Shown here: piece after piece, positions 18,355 to 26,821 of the stretch
Layout of the letters: each line of letters begins with the position of its first letter
Position numbering within the stretch: position 1 is the stretch's first letter
Source of the DNA: G963720515 sp963720515
GTDB taxonomy: Bacteria; Actinomycetota; Thermoleophilia; Gaiellales; Gaiellaceae
NCBI GenBank assembly: GCA_963720515.1
Contig: OY970397.1
Coordinates: 2,046,001-2,110,000 of the forward strand
DNA length: 64,000 nucleotides
Direction of reading: 5' to 3'
Translations under genes and position numbers: made by a program
The notes under the pieces: model-generated
The model's input: only the letters and a program-made list of their open reading frames with translations
The model's database searches: none
What the model was told of the DNA's origin: nothing

Positions 18355-18382
18355 TTGCCGTTAACTTCCAAGAGCGTATGTT
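18355..18382 (+). promoter_or_regulatory. Promoter-like sequence upstream of the candidate structured RNA
   Basis: TTGCCG, 16 bases, TATGTT, located 28 bp after the thiolase stop. No start codon lies 6-9 bases downstream, unlike most promoters here, so a real untranslated leader or RNA gene is implied. Confidence 0.45.
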
Positions 18383-18388
18383 GGCGGT

Positions 18389-18575
18389 GGACGCGAACGG
18401 GGGATCGCGGCCACTGACAGCGTAGGAGCTTTCCCTCCATTTCGGAGGGGCATGGCATCGTCCAGAGAAGCTCCGGGTTGGAAGGGGCCGGCTTTCCTGG
18501 TCGCGGCGGCCGCCGCTGCCGCGACCAATTAGCCGGAAAATGGGCGACCTGCAACCACCTCCCGGGGGTCGCCCA
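18389..18575 (+). ncRNA. Candidate structured RNA or aldehyde dehydrogenase leader
   Basis: Successive stems are visible. GGAGCTT/AAGCTCC (18425/18468) encloses CCCTCC/GGAGGG. A GGAA/TTCC hairpin lies at 18480-18497. A 10-bp stem TGGTCGCGGC/GCCGCGACCA (18498/18518) carries further inner pairs. A 9-bp stem TGGGCGACC/GGTCGCCCA (18541/18567) has CCACCTCCC in its loop. The upstream stretch 18403-18422 is complementary to part of the big stem's 3' arm, so alternative folds are possible. No known riboswitch consensus was recognised, and there is no T-tract. It could be an independent sRNA or a cis leader. Confidence 0.4.
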
Positions 18576-18595
18576 TGCCGTTATCGTCCCGAGCG

Positions 18596-20065
18596 ATGGC
18601 AGTAGCGGCGAAGGAGTACGGCCTGCACATCGGCGGCGAGTCCGTCGAGCCGGCGTCGGGCGACATCCGTGACCTGATCGAGCCCGCGACGGGCGCGGCG
18701 CTCGGGCGCGCGGCCATGGCCGGGAACGAGGACGTCGACCGCGCCGTCGACGCGGCGCGCGGGGCGCTCGCGGGCGACTGGGCGCGCGTCTCGCCGAACG
18801 AGCGCTCCCGGCTCCTGCATGCGCTCGCCGACGCGATCCAGGCGAACCGGAAGGAGCTCGCCGAGCTCGAGACGCGCAACGTCGGCAAGGCGATCTCGTC
18901 GGTCAAGGCCGAGGTCGCGGTCGCTGTCGAGAACTTCCGCTTCTTCGCGTCGACCATCGCGACGATCGCCGGCCGGTCGCACCCGATCGGCGGGTCGCTC
19001 CTCTACTACTCGCTGAAGGAGCCCGTCGGCGTCTGCGCGCAGATCGTCCCGTGGAACTACCCGGTGATGATGGCCGCCTGGAAGCTCGCGCCGGCGCTCG
19101 CCGCCGGCTGCACGGTCGTCCTGAAGCCCGACCCCGCGACGCCGCTGTCGGCGCTCCGGCTCGCCGAGCTCGCGGAGGAGGTCGGGATTCCGCCCGGCGT
19201 CGTGAACGTGGTGCCCGGCGACGGGCCGACCGTGGGCGCCTACCTCGTGTCGCACCCGGGCGTGGACAAGGTCTCGTTCACGGGGTCGACGCGCTCGGGG
19301 AGCGAGGTCATGCGCCTCGCCTCGGAGCCCGTGAAGCGGCTCTCGCTCGAGCTCGGCGGCAAGAGCCCGAACATCGTCTTCGCCGACGCGAACCTGGACG
19401 ACGCGGCGCCGAGCTCCGCGTACGCGATCTACTACTCGGCCGGCCAGAGCTGCGACGCGCGCTCGCGGATCCTCGTCGAGGCGTCCGTCTACGACGACTT
19501 CGTCGCGCGGCTCGCGGACGCCGCGGGCAGGGTGGCGGTCGGCGACCCGCTCGAGCCGGAGACGCAGATGGGCTCGCTGATCTCCGAGACGCACCGCGAG
19601 AAGGTGCACGGCTACGTCGAGCAGGGCCGCGAGGCCGGCGCGGAGGTCGTCACCGGTGGCGCGCCCAGCGACGGCGAGGGCGCGTTCTACCCGCCGACCG
19701 TGCTCGCAAAGGTGGACAACTCCATGTCGGTCGCGCAGGAGGAGATCTTCGGTCCGGTCGTCGTCGCGATCCCGTTCTCAGACGAGAAGGAGGCGATCGC
19801 GCTCGCGAACGACTCGCAGTACGGCCTGGTCGCCACCGTGTGGACGCAGGACCCGGCGCGCGGCCACCGTGTCGCTGCCCGGATCAAGGCCGGCACGGTC
19901 GGGATCAACATGCCGTACTCGGCGTTCCCGGGCATTCCGTTCGGCGGCTACAAGCAGTCCGGCTTCGGCCGCGAGACCGCCCTCGAGACCCTCGACATGT
20001 ACCTCGAGTCGAAGGGCGTGCTCGTCCAGACCGGCGCCAAGCCGGTCAATCCGTTCGGCCTCTAG
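18596..20065 (+). CDS. NAD(P)-dependent aldehyde dehydrogenase
   Basis: 489 residues from ATG at 18596; ATG at 18575 is possible but lies in the hairpin. ALDH motifs in order: QIVPWNYPVMMAAWKLAPAL, FTGSTRSGSEVM, the Glu motif ELGGKSPNIVF, the catalytic Cys in SAGQSCDARSRI, and EEIFGPVV. The SCDAR context resembles the betaine/aminoaldehyde dehydrogenase group, but the substrate is uncertain. It is convergent with the DMT gene (4-bp overlap) and preceded by the candidate RNA. Confidence 0.93.
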   Translation: MAVAAKEYGLHIGGESVEPASGDIRDLIEPATGAALGRAAMAGNEDVDRAVDAARGALAGDWARVSPNERSRLLHALADAIQANRKELAELETRNVGKAISSVKAEVAVAVENFRFFASTIATIAGRSHPIGGSLLYYSLKEPVGVCAQIVPWNYPVMMAAWKLAPALAAGCTVVLKPDPATPLSALRLAELAEEVGIPPGVVNVVPGDGPTVGAYLVSHPGVDKVSFTGSTRSGSEVMRLASEPVKRLSLELGGKSPNIVFADANLDDAAPSSAYAIYYSAGQSCDARSRILVEASVYDDFVARLADAAGRVAVGDPLEPETQMGSLISETHREKVHGYVEQGREAGAEVVTGGAPSDGEGAFYPPTVLAKVDNSMSVAQEEIFGPVVVAIPFSDEKEAIALANDSQYGLVATVWTQDPARGHRVAARIKAGTVGINMPYSAFPGIPFGGYKQSGFGRETALETLDMYLESKGVLVQTGAKPVNPFGL

Positions 20066-20505
20066 CGCCTGAGCACGAGCAGCGCGCCCGCGGCGAGGAA
20101 CACGAGCCCGACCACGCGCGCGGGATGCAGCGGGATCCGCTCGACGCCGAACAGGCCGAACGCGTCGATCAGGGCGCCCATGACGAGCTGGCCCGCGACG
20201 ATGATCCCGATCGTCGCGAACACGCCGATGCGCGGCGGGCTGTACGCGATCGCCGTGACGATCAGCGCGCCCATCACGCCGCCGAGCCAGAGCCACGGCG
20301 GCTCCTTGAACGCCGCGGTGACACCGTCGCCGCTACGGACGACGAACGTGGCGCTGACGAGGACGAGCATCGCGACCACCGCGCCGAACGCCGCGGCGTC
20401 CACGACGCCGATGCGCCGGCCGAGCGTCGCGTTCACGACGACCTGGATCGAGCCGGCCACGCCCGCGACGAGGGCGAACGCGACCGCACCGGCGTTCCCG
20501 GACAC
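20062..20505 (-). CDS. DMT-superfamily membrane protein (YdcZ/DUF606 type)
   Basis: 147 residues with five hydrophobic helices and almost no soluble loops. The N-terminal half (AGSIQVVVNATLGRRIG) and the later GVFATIGIIVAGQLVMGALI match the short DUF606 inner-membrane family, thought to be half-size drug/metabolite transporters that act as dimers. It lies downstream of the amine oxidase on the same strand and probably shares its transcript. Confidence 0.82.
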   Translation of the reverse strand: MSGNAGAVAFALVAGVAGSIQVVVNATLGRRIGVVDAAAFGAVVAMLVLVSATFVVRSGDGVTAAFKEPPWLWLGGVMGALIVTAIAYSPPRIGVFATIGIIVAGQLVMGALIDAFGLFGVERIPLHPARVVGLVFLAAGALLVLRR

Positions 20506-22068
20506 GCGCCGAGCCTACTGAGGCGACCGGCTAGCGCCTTCTTGAAGTCGCCGAGGATCTCCGCGGCCGCCCGCTGGCCCGTCTCGACGGCGCCGTTCAG
20601 GTAGCCCTGGAAGTCGATCGACGTGTGCTCCCCGGCGAAGTGGCAGTTGCCCTGACGCGTTCGCTCGATCCCCGCGAAGCGCTGGTACTGCCCGACCTTC
20701 CAGTACGAGTACGAGCCCTTCGTGAACGGGTTGCCGGTCCAGAAGTCGAGCGTCGCCTTGCCGTTGTAGGTCGCCTTGAGCCCGGGGAGCACCGGCTCGA
20801 TCTGGTCGAGGAACTGCTTGGCGCGGGAGTCGGGAGTCCCCTTGCCGAAGCTCGCCCCGATCGTGCCGCCCGTGTAGTTCACGAGGATCCCGGACGTGCC
20901 CGCCTGCGAGCGCGAGACCTCCCATGTGTTCTGGTAGCCGCGGTCCGAGTACGTCTCGCCGTTCGAGTCGAGCCCGACCCAGTGGCGCCGCGAGAACTGC
21001 ACGTGGAGCTTGGAGTTGGTGCCCATCCCCTGCTCCTTGATCGCGGTCACCTTGCGCGGCTCGAATCCGGCCTTCGAGTAGTCCACCTCGCGGAGGAGCG
21101 TGAACGGCAGCGCGAGGACGACCCGGTCGGCCGTGACCTTGAACGAGCTGCCGCCCTTCGTGAGCTGGAGGTCGAATCCGTTGCCGTTCCGTGCGATCGC
21201 GACCAGCTTCGTCCCGAGCGAGATCCGCTCCGGGCCGATCGTGTCCGCGAGGCGGTCCGGGATCTGGTCGTTGCCGCCGCGCACGTGGTACTTCTCGTTC
21301 GACTTGCCGAAGATCCGCAGGTTCCCCGGCCCCTGGTAGGCGAGCAGATAGACGAGGTTGAGCGCGCTCTGGACGCTCGACTCGGCGCCGTACTCGATGT
21401 TGTAGGCGACGTCGAGGAGTTGGCCGAGCCTCGACCCGATGCCGCCCGGGACCGACTCGTTGATCCAGTCCACGATCGACATCGAGTCGAGCTGGGCGCC
21501 CCGCTCGGTCACGGAGTCCCAGGTGGTCGGGAAGCTCGCCGCCGAGGCGTCCATGTGGAGCTTCTGCCAGACGCCCTTCAGGTCGTTCGTGGCCTCGTCG
21601 AACGTGTATGGCGCGCCGTCGAAGTAGCCGAGCATCTCCGTGCCCTTCGCCTCGCCCGCGAAGAGGCTGTCGAGCGTCAGGCCGAGGGCTGATGCGAGCT
21701 GGCGGATCTGGAGGTGGCCCGTGTCGATGAGCTCGCCGCCGTGCTCGGCGATCTGGCCGTCCGCGAAGGCGCCGCGGATCGTCCAGCAGCGGCCGCCGAT
21801 GCGGTCGGACGCCTCGTAGACGTCGGCCGCGTAGCCCGCACGGCGCAGGTCGAGCGCGCACGAGAGTCCCGCCAGCCCCGCGCCGACGATGGCGATGCGC
21901 GGCGCCGTGGCGGCGTTGGCCGTCGCGCGGCCGAGCGTCCCTGCGAGGGCGAAGCCCGGCGCCGGCGGCGCCGGCCGTGCGGAAGAGGTCGCGGCGCGTG
22001 AGTCCGTGCGCGACGGCTTCTTCGGCGGCGATGTCCTGCAGGTGCGCGGCGAGTGGCGTGCGTGCCAT
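20433..22068 (-). CDS. Tat-exported flavin amine oxidase (one apparent frameshift)
   Basis: It starts at ATG 22068 with GAAGGGAG upstream. The Tat signal reads GLTRRDLFRTAGAAGAG. A single extra G near 21958 breaks the frame; reading continues as FALAGTLGRATANAATA then the FAD motif IAIVGAGLAGLSCALDLRR. The substrate-domain ends with GNCHFAGEHTSIDFQGYLNG, the conserved C-terminal FAD contact of monoamine oxidases. It oxidises an amine, probably outside the membrane after folding with FAD. The last codons overlap the DMT gene by about 70 bp, so the true stop may lie slightly upstream. Confidence 0.85.
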
Positions 22069-22153
22069 TTGGTACTCCCTTCTCCGGGGCCGACAGGCCA
22101 ATGAGGGTAGGAGATAACGCCGGGGGTTTCCAGGCCCGTTAGCATCGCGGCCG

Positions 22154-22966
22154 ATGGCCGAGCCGACCCACCCGCGCCCCGTCGATCCCGCCGAGCTCGG
22201 CTTCGAGAAGATCGTGTACGAGAAGGCCTACCCGCGGGCGACGATCACGTTCAACCGCCCGGAGATCCTGAACGCCTTCGACTACCAGATGCTCCGTGAG
22301 ATCGCGCGGGCCTGCGAGGACGCGTCCTTCGACGACGAGATCCGCGTCGTCGTTCTGACCGGGGCGGGCCGGGCGTTCTGCGTCGGCGCCGACCTCAAGT
22401 CCTGGGCCGACGAGTACCTCGGCAACCCGAACGAGTACTGGAAGTGGTTCGGCGCGTTCAAGGACGCGCACGACCGGCTGCGCGAGATCGGGAAGCCGAC
22501 GCTCGCGCGCATCAACGGCATGGCGGTCGGCGGCGGCAACGAGCTCCAGATGGCCTGCGACCTCGCCGTGATGGTGGACGACTCGTTCATCCGCCACGTC
22601 GGGCCTGAGCACGGCTCCGTCCCGGCGGGCGGCGCGACGCAGTGGCTTCCGATCTTCGTGGGCGACCGCCGCGCGCGCGAAATCGTCCTCATGTGCGAGC
22701 CGCTCCCGGCGAAGAAGGCCGAGGAGTGGGGGCTCGTCAACTGGGCCGTTCCCGCGGCCGAGCTCGACGCGAAGGTGGACGCGGTGGTCGAGAACCTCGT
22801 CCGCAAGCTCCCGCAGACGACGCGGTACGCGAAGCAGCACCTGAACTTCTGGAAGGACTTCGCGTGGCACGAGACGATCAACCACGCGCGCGACTGGCTC
22901 GCCCTCTCGATGGCGACCGAGGAGCCGCAGGCCGCGGTGCGCAAGTTCGTCGACAAGGGCAAGTAG
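22154..22966 (+). CDS. Enoyl-CoA hydratase/isomerase family protein
   Basis: 270 residues, crotonase fold. It has TFNRPEILNAFDYQML, the oxyanion-hole segments AFCVGADLKSW and MAVGGGNELQMACDLAV, and GPEHGSVPAGGATQWLP where one catalytic Glu would lie. A C-terminal NFWKDFAWHETINHARDWL tail resembles 6-oxocyclohexene or dienoyl-CoA hydratase-type members. It likely acts in fatty or aromatic acid oxidation. TAGCAT ends 8 bases before the ATG. Confidence 0.9.
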   Translation: MAEPTHPRPVDPAELGFEKIVYEKAYPRATITFNRPEILNAFDYQMLREIARACEDASFDDEIRVVVLTGAGRAFCVGADLKSWADEYLGNPNEYWKWFGAFKDAHDRLREIGKPTLARINGMAVGGGNELQMACDLAVMVDDSFIRHVGPEHGSVPAGGATQWLPIFVGDRRAREIVLMCEPLPAKKAEEWGLVNWAVPAAELDAKVDAVVENLVRKLPQTTRYAKQHLNFWKDFAWHETINHARDWLALSMATEEPQAAVRKFVDKGK

Positions 22967-22977
22967 CGGCGCGGAGG

Positions 22978-24318
22978 ATGGCGGCCGCCTTGCGCGTCTC
23001 ACCGGAAACGCAGTACGCGAAGAGCGACGGCGTCAACATCGCGTACCAGGTCACGGGCGAGGGCCCGCTCGATCTCGTACTCGTTCCGGGATTCTTCTCG
23101 CACCTCGAGCTGGACTGGGAGGAGCCCCGCTCGGCGCATTTCCTCGAGCGCCTCTCGTCGTTCTCGCGGCTCATCCGGTTCGACAAGCGCGGGACGGGCC
23201 TCTCCGACCGCCCCGCGGGCGTCCCCGATCTCGAGACCCGGATGGACGACGTGCGCGCTGTGATGGACGCGACGTCGTCCGAGCGCGCCGCGCTGCTCGG
23301 TTACTCCGAGGGCGGTCCGATGTCCGTGCTGTTCGCCGCGACGTATCCGGACCGAACCAGCGCCCTCGTCCTCTACGGCTCGTACGCGAAGCGCCAGGAC
23401 CCCGACGACGACTACCCCTGGGCTGACCCACATGAGGTCCGGGTCGCGTACGCGAAGGAGATCGAGGCGAACTGGGGCTCCGAGAGCGACCTGGGCACGA
23501 TGGCTCCGAACGCCGACGAGGAGCTCGTCCGCTGGTGGCAGGCTCGGGCGCGAGCGGGCGCGAGCCCCGGCGCGGCGCGCGACCTCATCCTGATGAACAG
23601 CCTTGTGGACGTTCGCGACGTGCTGCCGACTGTGCAGGTGCCGACGCTCGTCCTCCACCGAACCTTCGATCGCGACTCATCCGTCGACGAGGGCAGGTAT
23701 CTCGCCGACCACATCCCCGACGCCCGCTTCATCGAGCTTTCGGGCGACCAGCATCTTCCGTGGATCGACGGGGATCAGGTGCTCGACGAGGCGGAGGAGT
23801 TCCTGACCGGCGTCCGCCGTGGGCCGACCGTGGACCGCGTGCTCGCGAGCGTTCTCTTCACCGACGTCGTCGGCTCGACGAACCGGGCGGCCGAGCTCGG
23901 CGATCACGCCTGGCGGGAGCTGCTTCAGCGGCACGATGCGCTCGTGCGGCACGAGGTCGCGCGCCACGGCGGGATCGTCGTGGACACGTCGGGCGACGGC
24001 GTCCTCGCGCGTTTCGACGGTCCCGCGCGCGCCGTCCGGTCCGCGAACGCGATCGTCGACGCGATGCGCGGCCTCGGGCTCGACATCCGCGCGGGCGTGC
24101 ACACGGGCGAGGTCGAGCTCGTCGGCGACGGGATCGCCGGGATCGCCGTCCACGTCGGGGCCCGGATCGGCGCGCTCGCCGGCGCCGGCGAGGTGCTCGT
24201 CTCGAGCACGGTCAAGGACCTCGTCGCCGGCTCGGAGCTCGAGTTCGCCGCGCACGGCGAGACCGAGCTTCGCGGCGTTCCCGGCTCGTGGCGGATCTAC
24301 GAGGTGGTCGGCTCGTGA
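22978..24318 (+). CDS. Alpha/beta-hydrolase fused to class III adenylate/guanylate cyclase domain
   Basis: 446 residues from ATG. Residues about 1-275 form an alpha/beta hydrolase: RFDKRGTGLSDRP, a nucleophile-elbow region LLGYSEGGPM (Ser), and the late His in SGDQHLPW. Residues about 285-446 form a class III cyclase: metal-binding Asp in FTDVVGST and in VDTSGDGVLARF, dimer region GVHTGEVELVGDGIAGIAVH and SSTVKDLV. Such fusions are common in mycobacteria and soil actinobacteria; the hydrolase may sense a small ligand. The Asn of the usual N-x3-R transition-state motif reads His here. The stop overlaps the next start (GTGA). Confidence 0.92.
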   Translation: MAAALRVSPETQYAKSDGVNIAYQVTGEGPLDLVLVPGFFSHLELDWEEPRSAHFLERLSSFSRLIRFDKRGTGLSDRPAGVPDLETRMDDVRAVMDATSSERAALLGYSEGGPMSVLFAATYPDRTSALVLYGSYAKRQDPDDDYPWADPHEVRVAYAKEIEANWGSESDLGTMAPNADEELVRWWQARARAGASPGAARDLILMNSLVDVRDVLPTVQVPTLVLHRTFDRDSSVDEGRYLADHIPDARFIELSGDQHLPWIDGDQVLDEAEEFLTGVRRGPTVDRVLASVLFTDVVGSTNRAAELGDHAWRELLQRHDALVRHEVARHGGIVVDTSGDGVLARFDGPARAVRSANAIVDAMRGLGLDIRAGVHTGEVELVGDGIAGIAVHVGARIGALAGAGEVLVSSTVKDLVAGSELEFAAHGETELRGVPGSWRIYEVVGS

Positions 24319-25088
24319 GCGAGTCGCTCGTCCTCGTCGAGCGCGAGGACCCGATCGCGGTCGTCACGCTCAACCGGCCCGACCGGTTGAACGCGCTCTC
24401 GGACGAGCTCATGGAGGACCTGGTCGCGCGGCTGGCGGAGCTCGACGGCGACGAGGCGGTGCGCTGCATCGTCCTCGCCGGGAACGAGCGCGCGTTCGCC
24501 GCGGGCGCGGACATCGGCGAGATGGCCGACGCGTCCGCGATCGACATGCTCTACGCGCGGCGGGTCGAGCGCTGGGATGCGATCCGCAAGCTCTGGACGC
24601 CCCTGGTGGCGGCGGTCTCCGGGTTCTGTCTCGGCGGGGGCAACGAGCTGGCGATGAGCTGCGACCTGATCGTCGCGTCGGAGACCGCGAAGTTCGGCCA
24701 GCCCGAGACGAGCCTCGGGATCATCCCCGGCGCGGGCGGCACGCAACGGCTCACGCGTGCGGTCGGGAAGGCGAAGGCGATGGACGTGATCCTGAGCGGC
24801 CGGATGCTCGACGCGCGCGAGGCGGAGCGGGCCGGCCTCGTGGCCCGCGTCGTGGCGAAGGAAGCGTGGCTCGACGAGGCCAAGCGCGTCGCGCGGGAGA
24901 TCGCGTCGAAGGGCCCGGTCGCGCAACGCCTCGCCAAGGAGGCCGTCAACCGCGCGTTCGACACGACGCTCGACCACGGTCTCGAGCACGAGCGACGGCT
25001 CCTGTATCTCGCCTTCGCGAGCGAGGACGCGCACGAGGGCCTCAAGGCCTTCGGCGAGAAGCGCCCGCCCGAGTTCCGCGGCAAGTAG
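24315..25088 (+). CDS. Enoyl-CoA hydratase (crotonase)
   Basis: 257 residues from GTG, overlapping the cyclase stop. Both catalytic Glu are visible: ELAMSCDLIVASET and FGQPETSLGIIPGAGGTQRL. The oxyanion hole is AFAAGADIGEM and SGFCLGGGNEL. This matches true enoyl-CoA hydratases of beta-oxidation and of PaaF type. Hydrates 2-enoyl-CoA to 3-hydroxyacyl-CoA. Confidence 0.93.
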   Translation: MSESLVLVEREDPIAVVTLNRPDRLNALSDELMEDLVARLAELDGDEAVRCIVLAGNERAFAAGADIGEMADASAIDMLYARRVERWDAIRKLWTPLVAAVSGFCLGGGNELAMSCDLIVASETAKFGQPETSLGIIPGAGGTQRLTRAVGKAKAMDVILSGRMLDAREAERAGLVARVVAKEAWLDEAKRVAREIASKGPVAQRLAKEAVNRAFDTTLDHGLEHERRLLYLAFASEDAHEGLKAFGEKRPPEFRGK

Positions 25089-25275
25089 CTCGCGCAGCGC
25101 GACCGGCGCCGTCTTCCCGGGCCGCGTCCCGACCGGCCATGTCCTCTGCGAGGACGCACTCCCCGACGGGGGGAGCGCGGGGCCCCTGCACGAACGCTAT
25201 CGGCCCAGGGGTCGTGCGATCGTGCCGAAACCGTCACGGAGGCGTGTCGACTCTCGCGTGCTTACGATGTCCGGC

Positions 25276-25305
25276 ATGACCGCCGCGGCAGGGACAGCCA
25301 GGTGA
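25276..25305 (+). CDS. Possible 9-residue leader peptide before paaG
   Basis: TACGAT ends 7 bases before ATG, the same spacing as other leaderless promoters here. The frame reads MTAAAGTAR and its TGA overlaps the paaG GTG start (GTGA), so translation of paaG may be coupled to it. It could instead reflect an indel that detached the real paaG N-terminus. Confidence 0.35.
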   Translation: MTAAAGTAR

Positions 25306-26078
25306 GCGAGCCCGAGGTCCTGAGCGCGCTCGACGGCGGCGTCCTCACGATCACGCTGAACCGCCCCGACGTCCTGAACGCGTTCAACGGCGCGATGCAC
25401 AAGGCCCTCGGCGCGGCGCTGAAGGAGGCGCGCGATCCCGAGGTGCGCGCGGTCGTCATCACCGGCGCCGGACGCGGCTTCTGCGTCGGGCAGGATCTGT
25501 CCGAGTTCCGCGACGACGCGGGCGACATCGGGGCGCGCCTGCGCGGCGCCTACCACCCGAACGTCCTCGCCCTCCGTGCGCTCGAGAAGCCGGTCATCGC
25601 GGCCGTGAACGGACCCGCGGCCGGGGCCGGCCTGAGCTTTGCGTGCGGCTGCGACATCCGCATCGCGTCGAGCGCCGCCAGCTTCGTCCCCGCGTTCATC
25701 GGCATCGGCCTTGTCCCGGATTCGGGCGGTACCTGGTACGTGACGCAGCTCCTCGGCTACGCGCGCGCGTTCGAGTGGATGACGTCGGGGCGCAAGCTCA
25801 CGGCCGACGAGGCGCTCGAGTGGGGCCTCGTGTCCGAGGTCGTCGAGCCCGACGCCCTCCCGGGCCGAGCCGCAGAAGTTGCGGCCGGCTACGCGGCTGC
25901 GCCGACGCGCGGGGTCGGCATGACGAAGCGCCTCCTCGACCGGGCCGGCACCGCTACGCTCGAGGAGCAGCTCGAGTGGGAGGCCGAGCTCCAGACGGCG
26001 GCGACCCGCACCGAGGACTTCTCCGAAGGCGTCGCCGCGTTCCTCGAGAAGCGCGACCCGCGCTTCAGCGGCCGCTAG
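25302..26078 (+). CDS. paaG: PaaG-type enoyl-CoA isomerase (phenylacetate pathway)
   Basis: 258 residues from GTG. It has GRGFCVGQDLSEF, GPAAGAGLSFACGCDIRIAS and the PaaG-typical GIGLVPDSGGTWYVTQLLG, where Asp replaces the second hydratase Glu. PaaG converts ring-1,2-epoxyphenylacetyl-CoA to its oxepin form. Its placement next to paaABCD supports the role. It is convergent with the lipoprotein gene, overlapping it by 14 bp. Confidence 0.88.
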   Translation: MSEPEVLSALDGGVLTITLNRPDVLNAFNGAMHKALGAALKEARDPEVRAVVITGAGRGFCVGQDLSEFRDDAGDIGARLRGAYHPNVLALRALEKPVIAAVNGPAAGAGLSFACGCDIRIASSAASFVPAFIGIGLVPDSGGTWYVTQLLGYARAFEWMTSGRKLTADEALEWGLVSEVVEPDALPGRAAEVAAGYAAAPTRGVGMTKRLLDRAGTATLEEQLEWEAELQTAATRTEDFSEGVAAFLEKRDPRFSGR

Positions 26079-26511
26079 CCGACGCGCAGGCGGTGAGCCC
26101 GAGCTTGCGGGCGAGCTCGTCCGCCTTGGCTTCGTTGCGCGCCGCGTCCCGCGCGATCTCCTGCACCTTCGTCTGATCCTTGGCCGCTGCGGCCGCGCGC
26201 ATCGCCTCGATGTCGCGGACGTTCTCGTCGTTTCGCGCGAGCCATTGGTTCGCCTGCGACTCGAGCTCCTTCGGCGGCTTGAGCGCCCGGAGCTTGGCCG
26301 CGCCCTCGGCCGCGATCGCCTTGGCCTGAACGGCCATCGCCGCGAGCGCGTCGAGGCTCTGGGGCGAGGGCAGCTTGGCGAGCTCGGCGTCGTACTTCGT
26401 GCAGAGCGCGTCGGCCTGCTGCGCGTACTCCTCCTTCGAGAGCCGGCTGTCGCCGCCGCTGCATCCCGCGGCGAGCGCAAGGGCGAGGAGCGCGACCGCT
26501 GCGGCGCGCAT
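26065..26511 (-). CDS. Small lipoprotein of unknown function
   Basis: 148 residues from ATG at 26511, directly coupled to the XRE gene (TGATG). The lipoprotein signal ends LALALAAGC near residue 18. The mature part is a long charged helical region with one internal Cys (ADALCTKYDAELAKL) and another at the C-terminus, typical of short actinobacterial cell-surface helical lipoproteins. No function known. Confidence 0.72.
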   Translation of the reverse strand: MRAAAVALLALALAAGCSGGDSRLSKEEYAQQADALCTKYDAELAKLPSPQSLDALAAMAVQAKAIAAEGAAKLRALKPPKELESQANQWLARNDENVRDIEAMRAAAAAKDQTKVQEIARDAARNEAKADELARKLGLTACASASGR

Positions 26512-26783
26512 CAGCGGGGCCGGAGCTCGACGACGAGGTCGCACTCGAGCGCGTTCGCGATCTTGAGGAGCGTGTCGATCCGCGGCGGCCGCCCGCCGCT
26601 CTCGAGCCGCGCGATCGCGGACTGGGTCGTCTCACAGAGCTCGGCGAGTTGCGCCTGCGAGAGCCCCTGCTCCTTGCGCCGGTCCGACACCTGCTGCGCG
26701 ATCTGTGCGAAGAACCAGCCGTCCTCGGCCCCGGCGAGCCGGGCGCGGATTCGTTCGATCGGAGGCTGACGCTCCTGGCTCAC
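26511..26783 (-). CDS. XRE-family helix-turn-helix regulator (antitoxin-like)
   Basis: 90 residues from GTG. The HTH is QGLSQAQLAELCETTQSAIA at about residues 42-61. The N-terminal ERIRARLAGAEDGWFFAQ and the C-terminal ALECDLVVELRP resemble HigA/antitoxin-like regulators. No toxin gene is adjacent; instead a lipoprotein is translationally coupled downstream. A 16-bp palindrome lies 5 bases upstream of the GTG and probably mediates autorepression. Confidence 0.83.
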   Translation of the reverse strand: MSQERQPPIERIRARLAGAEDGWFFAQIAQQVSDRRKEQGLSQAQLAELCETTQSAIARLESGGRPPRIDTLLKIANALECDLVVELRPR

Positions 26784-26788
26784 GGCAT

Positions 26789-26804
26789 ATAGCGTAGACG
26801 CTAT
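26789..26804. promoter_or_regulatory. Perfect 16-bp palindrome upstream of the XRE gene
   Basis: ATAGCGTAGACGCTAT: 7-bp arms around a 2-bp centre. It overlaps the only space for a promoter between paaD and the XRE start, which suggests an operator for the XRE protein. Confidence 0.65.
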
Positions 26805-26821
26805 CGCCGCAGAGCGCGCCG

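Noticed and set aside
18389..18430. GCCACTG and CTGACAGC words resembling cobalamin or cyclic-di-AMP riboswitch boxes
   Set aside because: Isolated short matches without the rest of either consensus. Not enough to name a riboswitch.
22133..22145. CGTTAG half-site upstream of the crotonase at 22154 as a second PaaR operator
   Set aside because: Only one half of the palindrome is present.
25159..25175. CTCCCC/GGGGAG hairpin between crotonase and paaG as a terminator
   Set aside because: Short stem, no T-tract, and such hairpins are frequent by chance at this GC content.
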